Shown piece after piece: positions 50,550-62,070 of a stretch of 64,000 nt of DNA (position 1 is its first letter; every line of letters begins with the position of its first letter). The translations under genes were made by a program, and so were the position numbers. The notes below the pieces were generated by a model. It did no database searches, had not been told where the DNA came from, and saw only the letters and a list, made by a program, of their open reading frames with translations. The stretch comes from Paramecium primaurelia (Eukaryota > Ciliophora > Oligohymenophorea > Peniculida > Parameciidae): the NCBI GenBank assembly GCA_905182975.1, contig CAJJDM010000027.1:595470-659469 (forward strand), read 5' to 3'.

Positions 50550-52681
50550 TCACATTTCAATTTCTAATTAATTTGGTGGATTGTTTTACTATTGCTCTCT
50601 ATATTATTCCACAAAGTAATTGTATCTTTGTCTTCCGAGATCAAAAAAGTTAGTTACAGTCAACATCAATATCATAGCCAAATAATAATTAAAACACTCA
50701 TACAATCGTTGAAAGAGATCAAAACTTTCAAAAAAAGGGTATTGTGAGAAAAGTAAGAAAAATAATATAAAACAAGTTGTTGATCCAATATTTATATAAA
50801 CTATAATGGGATAATTCTAGAAAATATTAATATATAATATTTACAGTATTGTGTAGAAGTAGCACTTTAAAATTTACAATAAATACAACAGCACTCATTA
50901 TAGTCATTCCAGCTTCTAAGTAGGTAGAATTCTATCCATGAACATGTGGGGAAATAGGTTCAAATGCATAAAATGAAATCACCATCAATAATATTGCTTA
51001 TAACAAACCCCATAAGAATTATTGCCAAAAGGACACTAAATTAAAGATAGGCTTTGTCAAATACTCCCTGTAAATATCTGGTCTAGATTCTAAGAAATTT
51101 GCCTTATCCTAAACTAATTGCATATAATTTGAATTTGGATATTTCTCATCAAATAGAGCATATAAAATAATAGGTAAACTTGTAAAAAATACATTAAAAA
51201 TTTAAGACAGCCATTAATCATATAGATTTTGCCCACTAAATCCATTTGAAAAACCAAAAAAGAAAAAAGCTCCAATATATAATTAATTCTTGTAAAAGTT
51301 AAATAGAATTAAATTGCTGTTCTTCCTATAAGATTCATGTCCTGAATAAAACAATAATCTTCTTAAATGTTTAAATTCTCCTATAGCATAATCACTAGCC
51401 TTTGCTGCCTATTACCCTTCTAAACCTCTAATTCCTATACCAACATGAGCCTAAGTAATCATAGCAACATCATTTGCACCATCACCAATAGCTAAAGTTA
51501 TTTTGCCAGTCAATCGTCTAACTAAATTTACAATTTCCTATTTTTGCTTAGGAGAAACTCTACAAGCCATAACAGCATTTGCCTTTAAAGCTACTTTAAA
51601 GAACACTTCTTTAAAATTGTGTATAATGATAACAAGAGCTACACCTGATACTATTAATGATAAAGGTTCATCAGGATGATCATTAATGTAATTAGTAACT
51701 TTAGCTAATTATCTTTCAACTTATCCTTCTACATCCCCATCTATTATAAATCGTTTAACTTAATCTGTCAGTAATTTGCATGAAAAACCAATATTAATAG
51801 CTGTTTCTATTTTATCTCCAGTCAAAACCCATACATTAATTCCAGCAGATTTTAAATCAGCAATTACTTCTCCAACTTTATCTTATAATTTATCTTCAAT
51901 TGCTGTTGCACACAATAATTATAAATTATTTTCAATCATTTCTTCTAGTTGATTCATCAATGATTCTCTTAATTAATCATCATCTAAAATAGATTATGCT
52001 CTGTTATATTCAGATAAAAACTTTTCATATTCTTTCTACTCCAATTCTTTATATCCTAAAACTAAAGTTCTTAATCCAATTGTAGCATATTCTTGTAACT
52101 ATTTCTTAATTTCAAATAAAATATTTTTCTAAATAGAATCATTTTCGTCAAAATCTTATAACATTGATAATATAACATTATCAGCTCCTTTACAAAATAA
52201 GGTCAATCTTCCATTTTAATCTTTTAAAACTATTGACATTCTCTTTCGAGTACTATTGAATTCTATAATCTATTAAATTTGAAACTTTAAGGTTTCCTTA
52301 CTATGTTTAATGTAAACCTTCATTACATTGTCTTCTTTACCAATATATTTAAATCCCATCTCTGCTGCAAAACTGACCAATGCTAATTCATCTGGAGAAC
52401 TAGCATTATATTAAATTTCTGATTCAATATTTTCAACTAATTCTGTTTATATAGTATGACATAAAGATAAGCATAAGAGAGTTAAGAATACATGATCATT
52501 ATTTGAGAAATTTTTAGCAGATTTTTTATTCATGAATTCAGATACTAATTCAGAATATAGGGTGTCATCTGTAAAATCTACATTTTATGATACAATTCTC
52601 TATTTTTCCTTAAAAGGTTTCTCATCTATTATTTCTTATTAAGGTTATTCCTCAATATCTCCATAAACAATATCATCAATA
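50550..52681 (-). CDS. P4-ATPase (phospholipid flippase), C-terminal part, copy 3
   Basis: Minus-strand frame beginning at the single N (52682) and ending at TGA 50552-50550. It has one intron 50817-50844 (28 nt). It starts at IDDIVYGDIEEQP, just after the P-loop, and covers the nucleotide-binding domain, the hinge GDGANDVAMITQAHVG, the RGLEGQQAAKASDYAI block, QFKHLRRLL-type sequence leading into TM5 and the remaining TM helices, with the tail QRYNYFVEQYREQQ. P4-ATPases flip aminophospholipids to the cytosolic leaflet (family knowledge). The N-terminal half, including the phosphorylated Asp, is not in this piece. Its first 1.36 kb duplicates 52684-54044 with a few percent differences, so the junction at the N is not a natural gene structure. 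Confidence 0.75.
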
Positions 52682-52682
52682 N
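52682..52682. other. Single ambiguous base at a repeat junction
   Basis: One n separates flippase copy 2 (reading to HESYRK on the minus strand) from copy 3 (starting again at IDDIVYGD). The coding sequence jumps back by about 450 residues here, so the base marks an assembly join between near-identical copies. Confidence 0.85.
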
Positions 52683-52683
52683 T

Positions 52684-55429
52684 TTTTCCTATATGATTCA
52701 TGTCCTGAATAAAACAACAACCTTCTTAAATGTTTAAATTCTCCAATAGCATAATCACTAGCCTTTGCTGCCTACTACCCTTCTAAACCTCTAATTCCTA
52801 TACCAACATGAGCCTAAGTAATCATAGCAACATCATTTGCACCATCACCTATCGCTAAAGTTATTTTGCCAGTCAATCTTCTAACTAAATTTACAATTTC
52901 TTATTTTTGCTTAGGTGAAACTCTACAAGCCATAACAGCATTTGCCTTCAAAGCCACTTTAAAGAAAACTTCTTTAAAATTGTGTATAATAATAACAAGA
53001 GCTACACCTGATACTATTAATGATAAAGGTTCATCAGGATGATCATTAATGTAATTAGTAACTTTAGCTAATTATCTTTCAACTTATCCTTCTACATCCC
53101 CATCTATTATAAATCGTTTAACTTAATCTGTCAGTAATTTGCATGAAAAACCAATGTTAATAGCTGTTTCTATTTTATCTCCAGTCAAAACCCATACATT
53201 AATTCCAGCAGATTTTAAATCAGCAATTACTTCTCCAACTTTATCTTATAATTTATCTTCAATTGCTGTTGCACACAATAATTATAAATTATTTTCAATC
53301 ATTTCTTCTAGTTGATTCATTAATGATTCTCTTAATTAATCATCATCTAAAATAGCTTATGCTCTGTTATATTCAGATAAAAACTTTTCATATTCTTTCT
53401 ACTCCAATTCTTTATATCCTAAAACTAAAGTTCTTAAACCAATTGTAGCATATTCTTGTAACTGTTTTTTAATTTCAAATAAGATATTTTTCTAAATAGA
53501 ATCATTTTCGTCAAAATCTTATAACATAGATAAATAACATTATCAGCTCCTTTACAAAATAAGGTCAATCTTCCATTTTAATCTTTTAAAACTATAGACA
53601 TTCTCTTTCTAGTACTATTGAATTCAATAATCTATTATATTTGAAACTTTAAGGTTTCTTTACTATGTTTAATGTAAACCTTCATTACATTGTCTTCTTT
53701 ACCAATATATTTAAATCCCATCTCTGCTGCAAAACTTACCAATGCTAATTCATCTGGAGAACTTGCATTATATTAAATTTCTGATTCAATATTTTCAACT
53801 AATTCTGTTTATATAGTATGACATAAAGATAAGCATAGGAGAGTTAAGAATACATGATCATTATTTGAGAAATTCTTAGCAGATTTTTTATTCATGAATT
53901 CAGATACTAATTCAGAATATAGGGTGTCATCTGTAAAATCTACATTTTATGATACAATTCTCTATTTTTCCTTAAAAGGTTTCTCATCTATTATTTCTTA
54001 TTAAGGTTATTCCTCTATATCTCCATAAACAATATCATCAATTATAATAGATTTAAATTTCATTATGTTTTATGTCAATGTTCCTGTTTTATCACTAAAT
54101 ATATATTCAATAACTCCTAATTCTTCACTTAAATTTGAGGAATGAACAGCTGCTGGTCGATCAAAGGTTAAATAATTCTTATCCCATTATATCATTTAAG
54201 CTTAAAAGAATTTAACTGTTTCTAATGTAACCAATAATGAAATTGGAACACTATTACCTAATAATAAAAACCACATTGCAAATCTTAATATAAAATTGTA
54301 AAAGGAATTATTCTCTGGAGCATTTTAATCAATATTCAAATAAGATTGTAATTCATTCACATTTCTTTAGTACCATACATTATAATATGTTGATGCAAAT
54401 ATACATTCAAACAACAAAAATAAGAATACCCATAAAATTTATTTGCTCATCAATTTCTCAACTGTACTATATTTCATCTTTCCTATAATAGAATTCATCA
54501 TTATCTTAGTATCATGACCTGTATATACAGTAACTGCTAAAATCCAATCAGTATTTTAAAGAGAACATCCTCTTTCTAAAAAATTTTCATAATTTAATGG
54601 TTCCTTTGGTAATTCTTTATTTTCATTAACAATATTGAAACTTCCCTTAAATTTATACATAAGAGGATTTTATCTTTCAAAATCCATAGTCACAAATCTA
54701 AGATATTTTATTTCAAAATTACAAATTATAAGGTAACTCTTTCTCATTTAATTATCTGTATAATGTTTGCAATTATGGATGTGCATATTTAGGTTTGAGA
54801 TTAGTTTCACCATCTAGATTCTTAGTTTCTACAAAACATTCTCCTCCTTTCGAAGTTGCTAATATAATAATATCAGCAGGAATTCTCTACTCTTAAGTTA
54901 AAATCATACCTATTTATTTGCAATCCTTATAATGTCTCCTACATAAACATTTTACCATTTGTCATATTCGAAAACTCCTGTTCGAAGTGAATATTTCTAT
55001 ACAGTTCGATTGTTTTCTTCATCATCTGCTCGGTGTCTAATGGTGATGATTGAGGTACCTTTTAAAGTCTTCAAAAAAATCCTTGATCATGCTGACCATA
55101 ATAATGAATGAAAGGGGTAAATAAACAGTTGGTTGTCCATCAGTAGTTGTGACTGGAGGAAGGATTTAACTAAATTGAATTCAAATTGATTACAATATGC
55201 CTAAAAGCAAAAAATACAAATTAGATGCTTTCCTAAATTATTCTAATGAGTTTTTGGGTAAGAATGTGAGCATATTATACTTAGAAGTCTCTACTCTATT
55301 ATTGGGAATATTTTTATCTGCGGTACCAATCAGAATCTAAGAATTTAAAAACCTGTTATACTTTTCTGTCTGGTTGTAATTCCCAAGGAGCTCTTCTTTT
55401 GCAACAACAAGTTCTTATTTAGTTTTCAT
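52684..55429 (-). pseudogene. P4-ATPase flippase copy 2: frameshifted in this assembly and 3' truncated
   Basis: Starts at ATG 55429 (MKTKQELVVAKEELLGN), 78 bp after the PAP2 copy-2 stop, and has the same intron positions as copy 1. It runs through DKTGT near 54090 (FSDKTGTLTQNIMKFK) and the nucleotide-binding domain to HESYRK at the N junction. Compared with copy 3, one base is missing near 53530-53536 (52141-52200 against 53501-53560). This shifts the frame after GADNVI and leads to TGA at about 53320; downstream the original frame resumes intact to 52684. Either this copy is disabled or the base is an assembly error in a collapsed repeat. Otherwise the protein is near-identical to copies 1 and 3. 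Confidence 0.65.
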
Positions 55430-55506
55430 TCTGATGCTTTCTGTACTCAACTATATTCATATATATAATATTAATTGAATATTCTTGTATACAATACACA
55501 TCAATT

Positions 55507-55650
55507 TCATTATAATAAAAAGTTAATCAAGAAGGCACTAGTAACTCCAATTCCAAAGCCAAGATGACAATCACTAAAGTAGTGGCAACAGAAATAAACT
55601 CTACCTAACATTACATTAAGAGTCATAAGTATTGCAATTAAAATAACAAC
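55507..55650 (-). CDS. PAP2-family phosphatase copy 2, 3' part only (5' part in N gap)
   Basis: Near-identical to the 3' exon of the PAP2 gene at 58175-58742 and in the same relation to the following flippase start. Visible are the catalytic-histidine region (VYFCCHYFSDCHLG) and the terminal TM helix, stop at 55509-55507. The remaining 5' part falls into the run of Ns. Confidence 0.75.
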
Positions 55651-56306
55651 NNNNNNNNNNNNNNNNNNNNNNNNNNNNNNNNNNNNNNNNNNNNNNNNNN
55701 NNNNNNNNNNNNNNNNNNNNNNNNNNNNNNNNNNNNNNNNNNNNNNNNNNNNNNNNNNNNNNNNNNNNNNNNNNNNNNNNNNNNNNNNNNNNNNNNNNNN
55801 NNNNNNNNNNNNNNNNNNNNNNNNNNNNNNNNNNNNNNNNNNNNNNNNNNNNNNNNNNNNNNNNNNNNNNNNNNNNNNNNNNNNNNNNNNNNNNNNNNNN
55901 NNNNNNNNNNNNNNNNNNNNNNNNNNNNNNNNNNNNNNNNNNNNNNNNNNNNNNNNNNNNNNNNNNNNNNNNNNNNNNNNNNNNNNNNNNNNNNNNNNNN
56001 NNNNNNNNNNNNNNNNNNNNNNNNNNNNNNNNNNNNNNNNNNNNNNNNNNNNNNNNNNNNNNNNNNNNNNNNNNNNNNNNNNNNNNNNNNNNNNNNNNNN
56101 NNNNNNNNNNNNNNNNNNNNNNNNNNNNNNNNNNNNNNNNNNNNNNNNNNNNNNNNNNNNNNNNNNNNNNNNNNNNNNNNNNNNNNNNNNNNNNNNNNNN
56201 NNNNNNNNNNNNNNNNNNNNNNNNNNNNNNNNNNNNNNNNNNNNNNNNNNNNNNNNNNNNNNNNNNNNNNNNNNNNNNNNNNNNNNNNNNNNNNNNNNNN
56301 NNNNNN
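55651..56306. other. Assembly gap (run of N)
   Basis: 656 unknown bases, lying between flippase copy 1 (its 3' half missing) and PAP2 copy 2 (its 5' part missing). At least about 3 kb of sequence would be needed to complete both copies, so the N length is nominal. Confidence 0.95.
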
Positions 56307-58097
56307 ATTTGAAACTTTAAGGTTTCTTTACTATGTTTAATGTAAACCTTCATTACATTGTCTTCTTTACCAATATATTTAAATCCCATCTCTGCTGCAA
56401 AACTTACCAATGCTAATTCATCTGGAGAACTTGCATTATATTAAATTTCTGATTCAATATTTTCAACTAATTCTGTTTATATAGTATGACATAAAGATAA
56501 GCATAGGAGAGTTAAGAATACATGATCATTATTTGAGAAATTCTTAGCAGATTTTTTATTCATGAATTCAGATACTAATTCAGAATATAGGGTGTCATCT
56601 GTAAAATCTACATTTTATGATACAATTCTCTATTTTTCCTTAAAAGGTTTCTCATCTATTATTTCTTATTAAGGTTATTCCTCTATATCTCCATAAACAA
56701 TATCATCAATTATAATAGATTTAAATTTCATTATGTTTTATGTCAATGTTCCTGTTTTATCACTAAATATATATTCAATAACTCCTAATTCTTCACTTAA
56801 ATTTGAGGAATGAACAGCTGCTGGTCGATCAAATGTTAAATAATTCTTATCCCATTATATCATTTAAGCTTAAAAGAATTTAACTGTTTCTAATGTAACC
56901 AATAATGAAATTGGAACACTATTACCTAATAATAAAAACCACATTGCAAATCTTAATATAAAATTGTAAAAGGAATTATTCTCTGGAGCATTTTAATCAA
57001 TATTCAAATAAGATTGTAATTCATTCACATTTCTTTAGTACCATACATTATAATATGTTGATGCAAATATACATTCAAACAACAAAAATAAGAATACCCA
57101 TAAAATTTACTTGCTCATCAATTTCTCAACTGTACTATATTTCATCTTTCCTATAATAGAATTCATCATTATCTTAGTATCATGACCTGTATATACAGTA
57201 ACTGCTAAAATCCAATCAGTATTTTAAAGAGAACATCCTCTTTCTAAAAAATTTTCATAATTTAATGGTTCCTTTGGTAATTCTTTATTTTCATTAACAA
57301 TATTGAAACTTCCCTTAAATTTATACATAAGAGGATTTTATCTTTCAAAATCCATAGTTACAAATCTAAGATATTTTATTGCAAAATTACAAATTATAAG
57401 GTAACTCTTTTTCATTTAATTATCTGTATAATGTTTGCAATTATGGATGTGCATATTTAGGTTTGAGATTAGTTTCACCATCTAGATTCTTAGTTTCTAC
57501 AAAACATTCTCCTCCTTTCGAAGTTGCTAATATAATAATATCAGCAGGAATTCTCTACTCTTAAGTTAAAATCATACCTATTTATTTGCAATCCTTATAA
57601 TGTCTCCTACATAAACATTTTACCATTTGTCATATTCGAAAACTCCTGTTCGAAGTGAATATTTCTATACAGTTCGATTGTTTTCTTCATCATCTGCTCG
57701 GTGTCTAATGGTGATGATTGAGGTACCTTTTAAAGTCTTCAAAAAAATCCTTGATCATGCTGACCATAATAATGAATGAAAGGGGTAAATAAACAGTTGG
57801 TTGTCCATCAGTAGTTGTGACTGGAGGTAGGATTTAACTAAATTAAATTCAAACTGATTACAAAATGCCTAAAAGCAAAAAGTACAAATTAGATGCTTTC
57901 CTAAATTATTCTAATGAGTTTTTGGGTAAGAATGTGAGCATATTATACTTAGAAGTCTCTACTCTATTATTGGGAATATTTTTATCTGCGGTACCAATCA
58001 GAATCTAAGAATTTAAATACCTATTATACTTTTCTGTCTGGTTGTAATTCCCAAGGAGCTCTTCTTTTGCAACAGCAAGTTCTGATTTAGTTTTCAT
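56307..58097 (-). CDS. P4-ATPase flippase copy 1, N-terminal half (cut by the gap)
   Basis: ATG 58097 (MKTKSELAVAKEELLGN), introns 57838-57861 (24 nt, in-frame TGA), 57705-57726 (22 nt), 57555-57577 (23 nt) and 57366-57390 (25 nt), open to the gap. P4-ATPase landmarks: NNRVETSKYNMLTFLPKNSL and EQFRKASNLYFLL at the N-terminus, then VGDIIRIANKQRIPADIIIL, ETKNLDGETNLKPKYAHP in the actuator domain, the TM3-4 region, and the phosphorylation motif FSDKTGTLT. The sequence ends in the nucleotide-binding domain (SSPDELALVSFAAEMGFKY). It follows the PAP2 gene by 77 bp on the same strand. Offset to copy 2 is a constant 2668 bases over the shared 1.8 kb, so there is no indel between them in this part. 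Confidence 0.85.
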
Positions 58098-58174
58098 TCT
58101 GATGCTTTCTGTACTCAACTATATTCATATATATAATATTAATTGAATATTCTTGTATACAATACACACCCATT

Positions 58175-58742
58175 TCATTATAATAAAAAGTTAATCAAGA
58201 AGGCACTAGTAACTCCAATTCCAAAGCCAAGATGACAATCACTAAAGTAGTGGCAACAGAAATATACTCTACCTAACATTACATTAAGAGTCATAAGTAT
58301 TGCAATTAAAATAACAACTATGTCTCCTAATTTATTAAATATCTAAAATACCATTTCCATAAGCATTTAGAAAGTAAAAGAGAAAGGTTGCAGCTTAAGC
58401 ACAATCTCCACTAGGTAAGGAATAATTAGTTTCTTTATTCCTAAAATACATAGGTTTAAGTGATAATTGTGGACGAGGCTTAGGTCTTGGTCTTTTGAAA
58501 TGTTTTTTAAAGAAAGTAGTCAAAACTAATGACAGTACTATTGAAATCACATATCTTATTGAATAAGCATAACCGTATTAATAAGTAATGAAGAAAATAG
58601 GTGCAGCAATAGTAGTTGGTGAAAAAATCAATGCTGGTAAAAATAGCATCACTGTTAACATTAAACTTTCATGGCCATGAATAATTGCTGATAAGTACAC
58701 ATCCCAGTATAGTAATTTCTCAAAAACTCTTTAAAGTGACAT
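58175..58742 (-). CDS. PAP2-family lipid phosphatase, 180 aa
   Basis: ATG 58742 (MSLQRVFEKLLYWD), one intron 58327-58351 (25 nt), TGA 58177-58175; spliced length 181 codons. All three PAP2 signatures are present: KKHFKRPRPKPRP (K-x6-RP), SLPSGDCAQA (PSGH-like, with D in place of H) and GRVYFCCHYFSDC (SR-x5-H-x3-D, with G-R for S-R). The family dephosphorylates phosphatidate and related lipids at membranes (family knowledge). Four to five hydrophobic segments fit an integral membrane enzyme. The His-to-Asp change in the second motif may affect activity. Its stop lies 77 bp before the flippase start on the same strand, and this pair is repeated downstream, so the two form a duplicated unit. Confidence 0.84.
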
Positions 58743-58830
58743 TTCCTTAGTATTCTGATTTTAATTAAATTAATTTAAGAGTATGTTTAAAAATTTCCAT
58801 TAATCATTATATCTCAATAATTAAATATAT

Positions 58831-59820
58831 ATGAATTAATAGATATCATAAGAATTTTTCATTCATAAGTTTGCATCTATCTCATTGAGCGAAAGTATCA
58901 AATCTATTCACCTATGATTAGCTGATGATGACAATTCCAAACAAAGTAGTCCAGCTTTAGATTCTCGATTATTAGAATTTGTAGGGACTCTTCCAGCACA
59001 CATTAAATAAAAATTAGAAAATTTCAAACCTAACTCAGACTTTTAGATTTCAAAATAAAATGATGACAGTGTATACTTTGGCACATTGGAGTTAGGACTA
59101 AAAGTTGGAATTGGTATTTAAGTTTGGCCATAGGCTGGAAATTTATTAATTGGGTAACATACAATTTATATATTATAATAGGACATGGTAAAACGATTTG
59201 CTTCAAGGAGTTTGTACTATGCATTATAGGAATGGAGATATGTATAATATATGTAAATAATAAAGTTTTGAAGCTCAGTTCTAAAATGGCCGCACAAATG
59301 GTTTTGGTATGTTTAAATCGGAAAAAAAAATAGTTAAAGGTAGAATAAATTCTTATTTTTAGGAATTTGGATCAATAATCAGTTGGAAGGAGAAGCCTAA
59401 GAAATTAAGAGTGATGGAACAAGGTTTTATGGATAATTTCATAACGGCAAGAAAAATGGCAGAGGGATTCAAGTGTTCCCTGATGGATGCAAGTTTTATA
59501 TTTCTTATATCTATTTGTAGATATGAAGGATCATTTGAAAATAACTAATTTTCAGGTTATGGAATATTTTATTGGAGTGATGGAAGTTATTATCAAGGAT
59601 AATTTCAGAAGGGTCTGATCATGGGATTTGGTAATTACATTAATAATAATGGACTTCAATTAATAGGACAGGTATTGCTGTATGATTCTATATTGTATAG
59701 TTTTCTGAAATTAAAAAAACATAAGCGAAGGAGGTTGGTCTCAATAAAAATCTACAGAGCATTATGTACTTAAACCAGTACAATTAAAGTCTTTTAATCG
59801 AAAAGATACACTTTCTCTGA
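58831..59820 (+). CDS. MORN-repeat protein, 276 aa
   Basis: ATG 58831, six introns: 58895-58921 (27 nt), 59154-59181 (28 nt), 59242-59265 (24 nt), 59340-59362 (23 nt), 59493-59520 (28 nt, starts GTTT) and 59672-59700 (29 nt); TGA 59818-59820; spliced length 277 codons. After a hydrophilic 80-residue head, MORN units run to near the end: VYFGTLELGLKVGIG, WQNDLLQGVCTMHYRNGDIF, FEAQFQNGRTNGFG, FYGQFHNGKKNGRGIQVF and YEGSFENNQFSGYGIFYW. MORN repeats mediate membrane or cytoskeletal attachment and occur in ciliary and cortical proteins (family knowledge). Intron 3 was set at 24 nt because this restores the MORN spacing. The C-terminal 46 residues after the last intron are uncertain. Confidence 0.8.
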
Positions 59821-59980
59821 CTTTATATATATATTTTTTTAATTATATTAATATTATTATTATCATTAGATGGTTTACTAGTATGATATTTTATTAATAA
59901 ATATATAAAAAAATAAAATTCGTTTTTGGAATTTTTAACACTTAATTATCTGGTGTTGGCTTCATTATTAATTAAAATAT

Positions 59981-61207
59981 ATGTATAAATTAGCAGTCTG
60001 CACATTGCTTATCCTTAGCGTAACAGCAATTGATGTCACAAACTCAGTTTGGACAAGCCATGACCAAAAAGCTTTTGCTTAAATTAAACAATCTGGTTGG
60101 GGTAATTTCATTTTGAACTTTGGTGAACTCCATTTAACTACAGGAGGTATCCTTGCAGAATTAAACACTGAAATTGCTAAACTTGTAATTACTTTTTTCA
60201 TTAATTCGTTTAGATTGACGAATTAGATGAGGAATTAGCAGAAGTCCATCATCAATATGCAAGAAGAACAGACGTTCACAACAGAGAAGTCAATAGACTT
60301 TCATAAGAAATCCAAGATAAAGAAAGAGGTATATTATTAAATTTATAGATTTATTTTAGAGGTCTTCAATGCCCACGATTTTTATGATAACGTTTTGATC
60401 CCATAAAGAGATAGATTTGCTGCTCAACTTGAATAATTATAAGAAAACATTGCTTAAAACAGAAAGACACTTAATGAGGCAACAGTTCAAAGAGCTAATG
60501 ATCATGCTGAATTTGAAGCTAAAGTTGCTGAACATAACGAAGCCATCAGTGCTATTGATGAATCATTATAATTACTCAGTTAATTAGAATCACCATCCCT
60601 TGTCTAAATCTAAAAGGTCTAAAAGAATTTGACCAAAATTTAATAATCACTCAAAAGACATAGCACATTCTAAACCTTCATCAAGACTCTTTTGGAAATT
60701 GCTGTTGAAGCTAACTTTGCTGATCAAGGTGCTCTTAGAGAAGTATTGATATTTTGTTAACTCTTTCATAGATTTTGACTGCCTTCAACAATTTGAGAGT
60801 TTAATTAGTTGACTCCCTCAACCAACTCACTGCTGATGAAGCTGAAGCCTAAAAAGACTTTGAAGCAAGAGTTATTCAATTAAACTAAGAACATGCTGAA
60901 TTCTAAAGAGCTGTTGTAGTTAAGACAGCTGAAATTGAAGCCAATGCAAGTAAATATTTAATAATAATAATTAATAGACAAGATTGAATAAACCCTTGAT
61001 TTAATTGATGTCTTACATGCAGATTTGGATACCTTGAATGGATAATTATAAGCAGAAAATGATGACTTTGCTTTCGCAACTGACGTTTACAATGCTACCG
61101 TTGCTGAATACAACAAGGAATTAAATGCCGCCCACTAAGCCTTAGATTTATTGAACCAACCAAGATTTACCGATTACGTTAAATCTTAACTCAAGGGAGC
61201 ATTTTGA
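59981..61207 (+). CDS. Trichocyst matrix protein precursor (TMP), 369 aa
   Basis: ATG 59981 (MYKLAVCTLLILSVTA, signal peptide), introns 60185-60213 (29 nt), 60329-60359 (31 nt), 60743-60771 (29 nt) and 60950-60977 (28 nt), TGA 61205-61207; spliced length 370 codons. The mature protein is a sequence of amphipathic helices rich in A, E, Q, N and L (VNRLSQEIQDKER, LSQLESPSLVQIQKVQKNL, DLIDVLHADLDTLNGQLQA). As in other TMPs, it is expected to be processed and packed into the crystalline trichocyst core. This is the third TMP of the window, the only one on the plus strand. Codon use (GCC, CTC, GTC, ACC) is more GC-rich than in neighbours, as in the other two. Confidence 0.88.
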
Positions 61208-61299
61208 TATTATTCATTCAATAAAAGTAAATGAATTCATTATTAAATTACATTAAAATATTCTTTCTATTCCAATAATTAAATAAACATATTTGCGTG

Positions 61300-61980
61300 A
61301 TGTCAGAAATAGATCCTATTACAATTAAACTTGTCGTTGTCGGTGATGGAAATGTAGGCAAGACATGTATACTTCTCAGGTATTTCTATTAAAAATCCAT
61401 AGCTACACAACAGATAAATTTCCTTAAGATTATGTTCCCACAGTTTTTGAAAATTATACCACATAAACAGCTGTTGATGGAAAGATGATTAATTTAAGTT
61501 TATGGGATACTGCAGGATAAGAAACATATAATAGACTAAGAACATTATCCTATAATTCAGCTGATGTCTTTTTAGTTGTCTTCTCTGTTATTGAAGAATC
61601 TAGTTTTGAAAATGCAATAATTAAATGGTATCCAGAATTAGAGGCTCCTGAATTAAAATGTGTACCAAAAATATTTGTTGGAAATAAAATTGATATGAGA
61701 AATTAAGCAAATCCAAGTCATGTTTAATAAGAAGCTGTAATCTTTAATTTAATCAACCTATTAGGCAAAATCAAAAGTTGAAAAATTACAATGTCAATAT
61801 TTGGAATGTTCTGCATTAACATAAATTGGTTTGAAAGAAATTTTTGACTAAGCAATCAAAAAAGCCATTAAAGTCAAAACCTTAAAGTCATAAAATTAAA
61901 CCTTGCAAAATGTTACAAGTACTATTTAAAAAGACTAAAAACTTTCAAATGAAGAAAAATGCTGTTGCTCAACCTTTTGA
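61300..61980 (+). CDS. Rac/Rho-family small GTPase, 209 aa
   Basis: ATG 61300, introns 61380-61402 (23 nt) and 61737-61764 (28 nt), TGA 61978-61980; spliced length 210 codons. Signature motifs: KLVVVGDGNVGKTCIL (P-loop), SYTTDKFPQDYVPTVFENY (Rho switch I), WDTAGQETYNRLRTLSY (switch II, with N for the usual D), VGNKID and ECSALTQIGLKEIF. The insert region (ANPSHVQQEAAKSKVEKL) is of Rho type. The end CCCSTF contains a CaaX-like box (CSTF) for prenylation plus extra cysteines. Rho/Rac proteins control actin and membrane processes such as phagocytosis (family knowledge). It lies 92 bp downstream of the TMP gene on the same strand, and converges on the GST gene with 90 bp between. Confidence 0.92.
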
Positions 61981-62070
61981 TAACATATAAAATAACATGC
62001 TTTAATTATATATTTATGCAAATAATGAAAACAACTTTAAATTCTATATATATATATATATTATTTTAAT

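Noticed and set aside
52684..54044. Flippase copies 2 and 3 as a single very long P-type ATPase
   Set aside because: The protein would jump back about 450 residues at the n and repeat its nucleotide-binding domain; an assembly join explains this better.
55616..56410. Apparent 264-residue minus-strand ORF spanning the N run
   Set aside because: It is created by reading through the gap; its left end is PAP2 copy 2 in the wrong frame and its right end is part of flippase copy 1.
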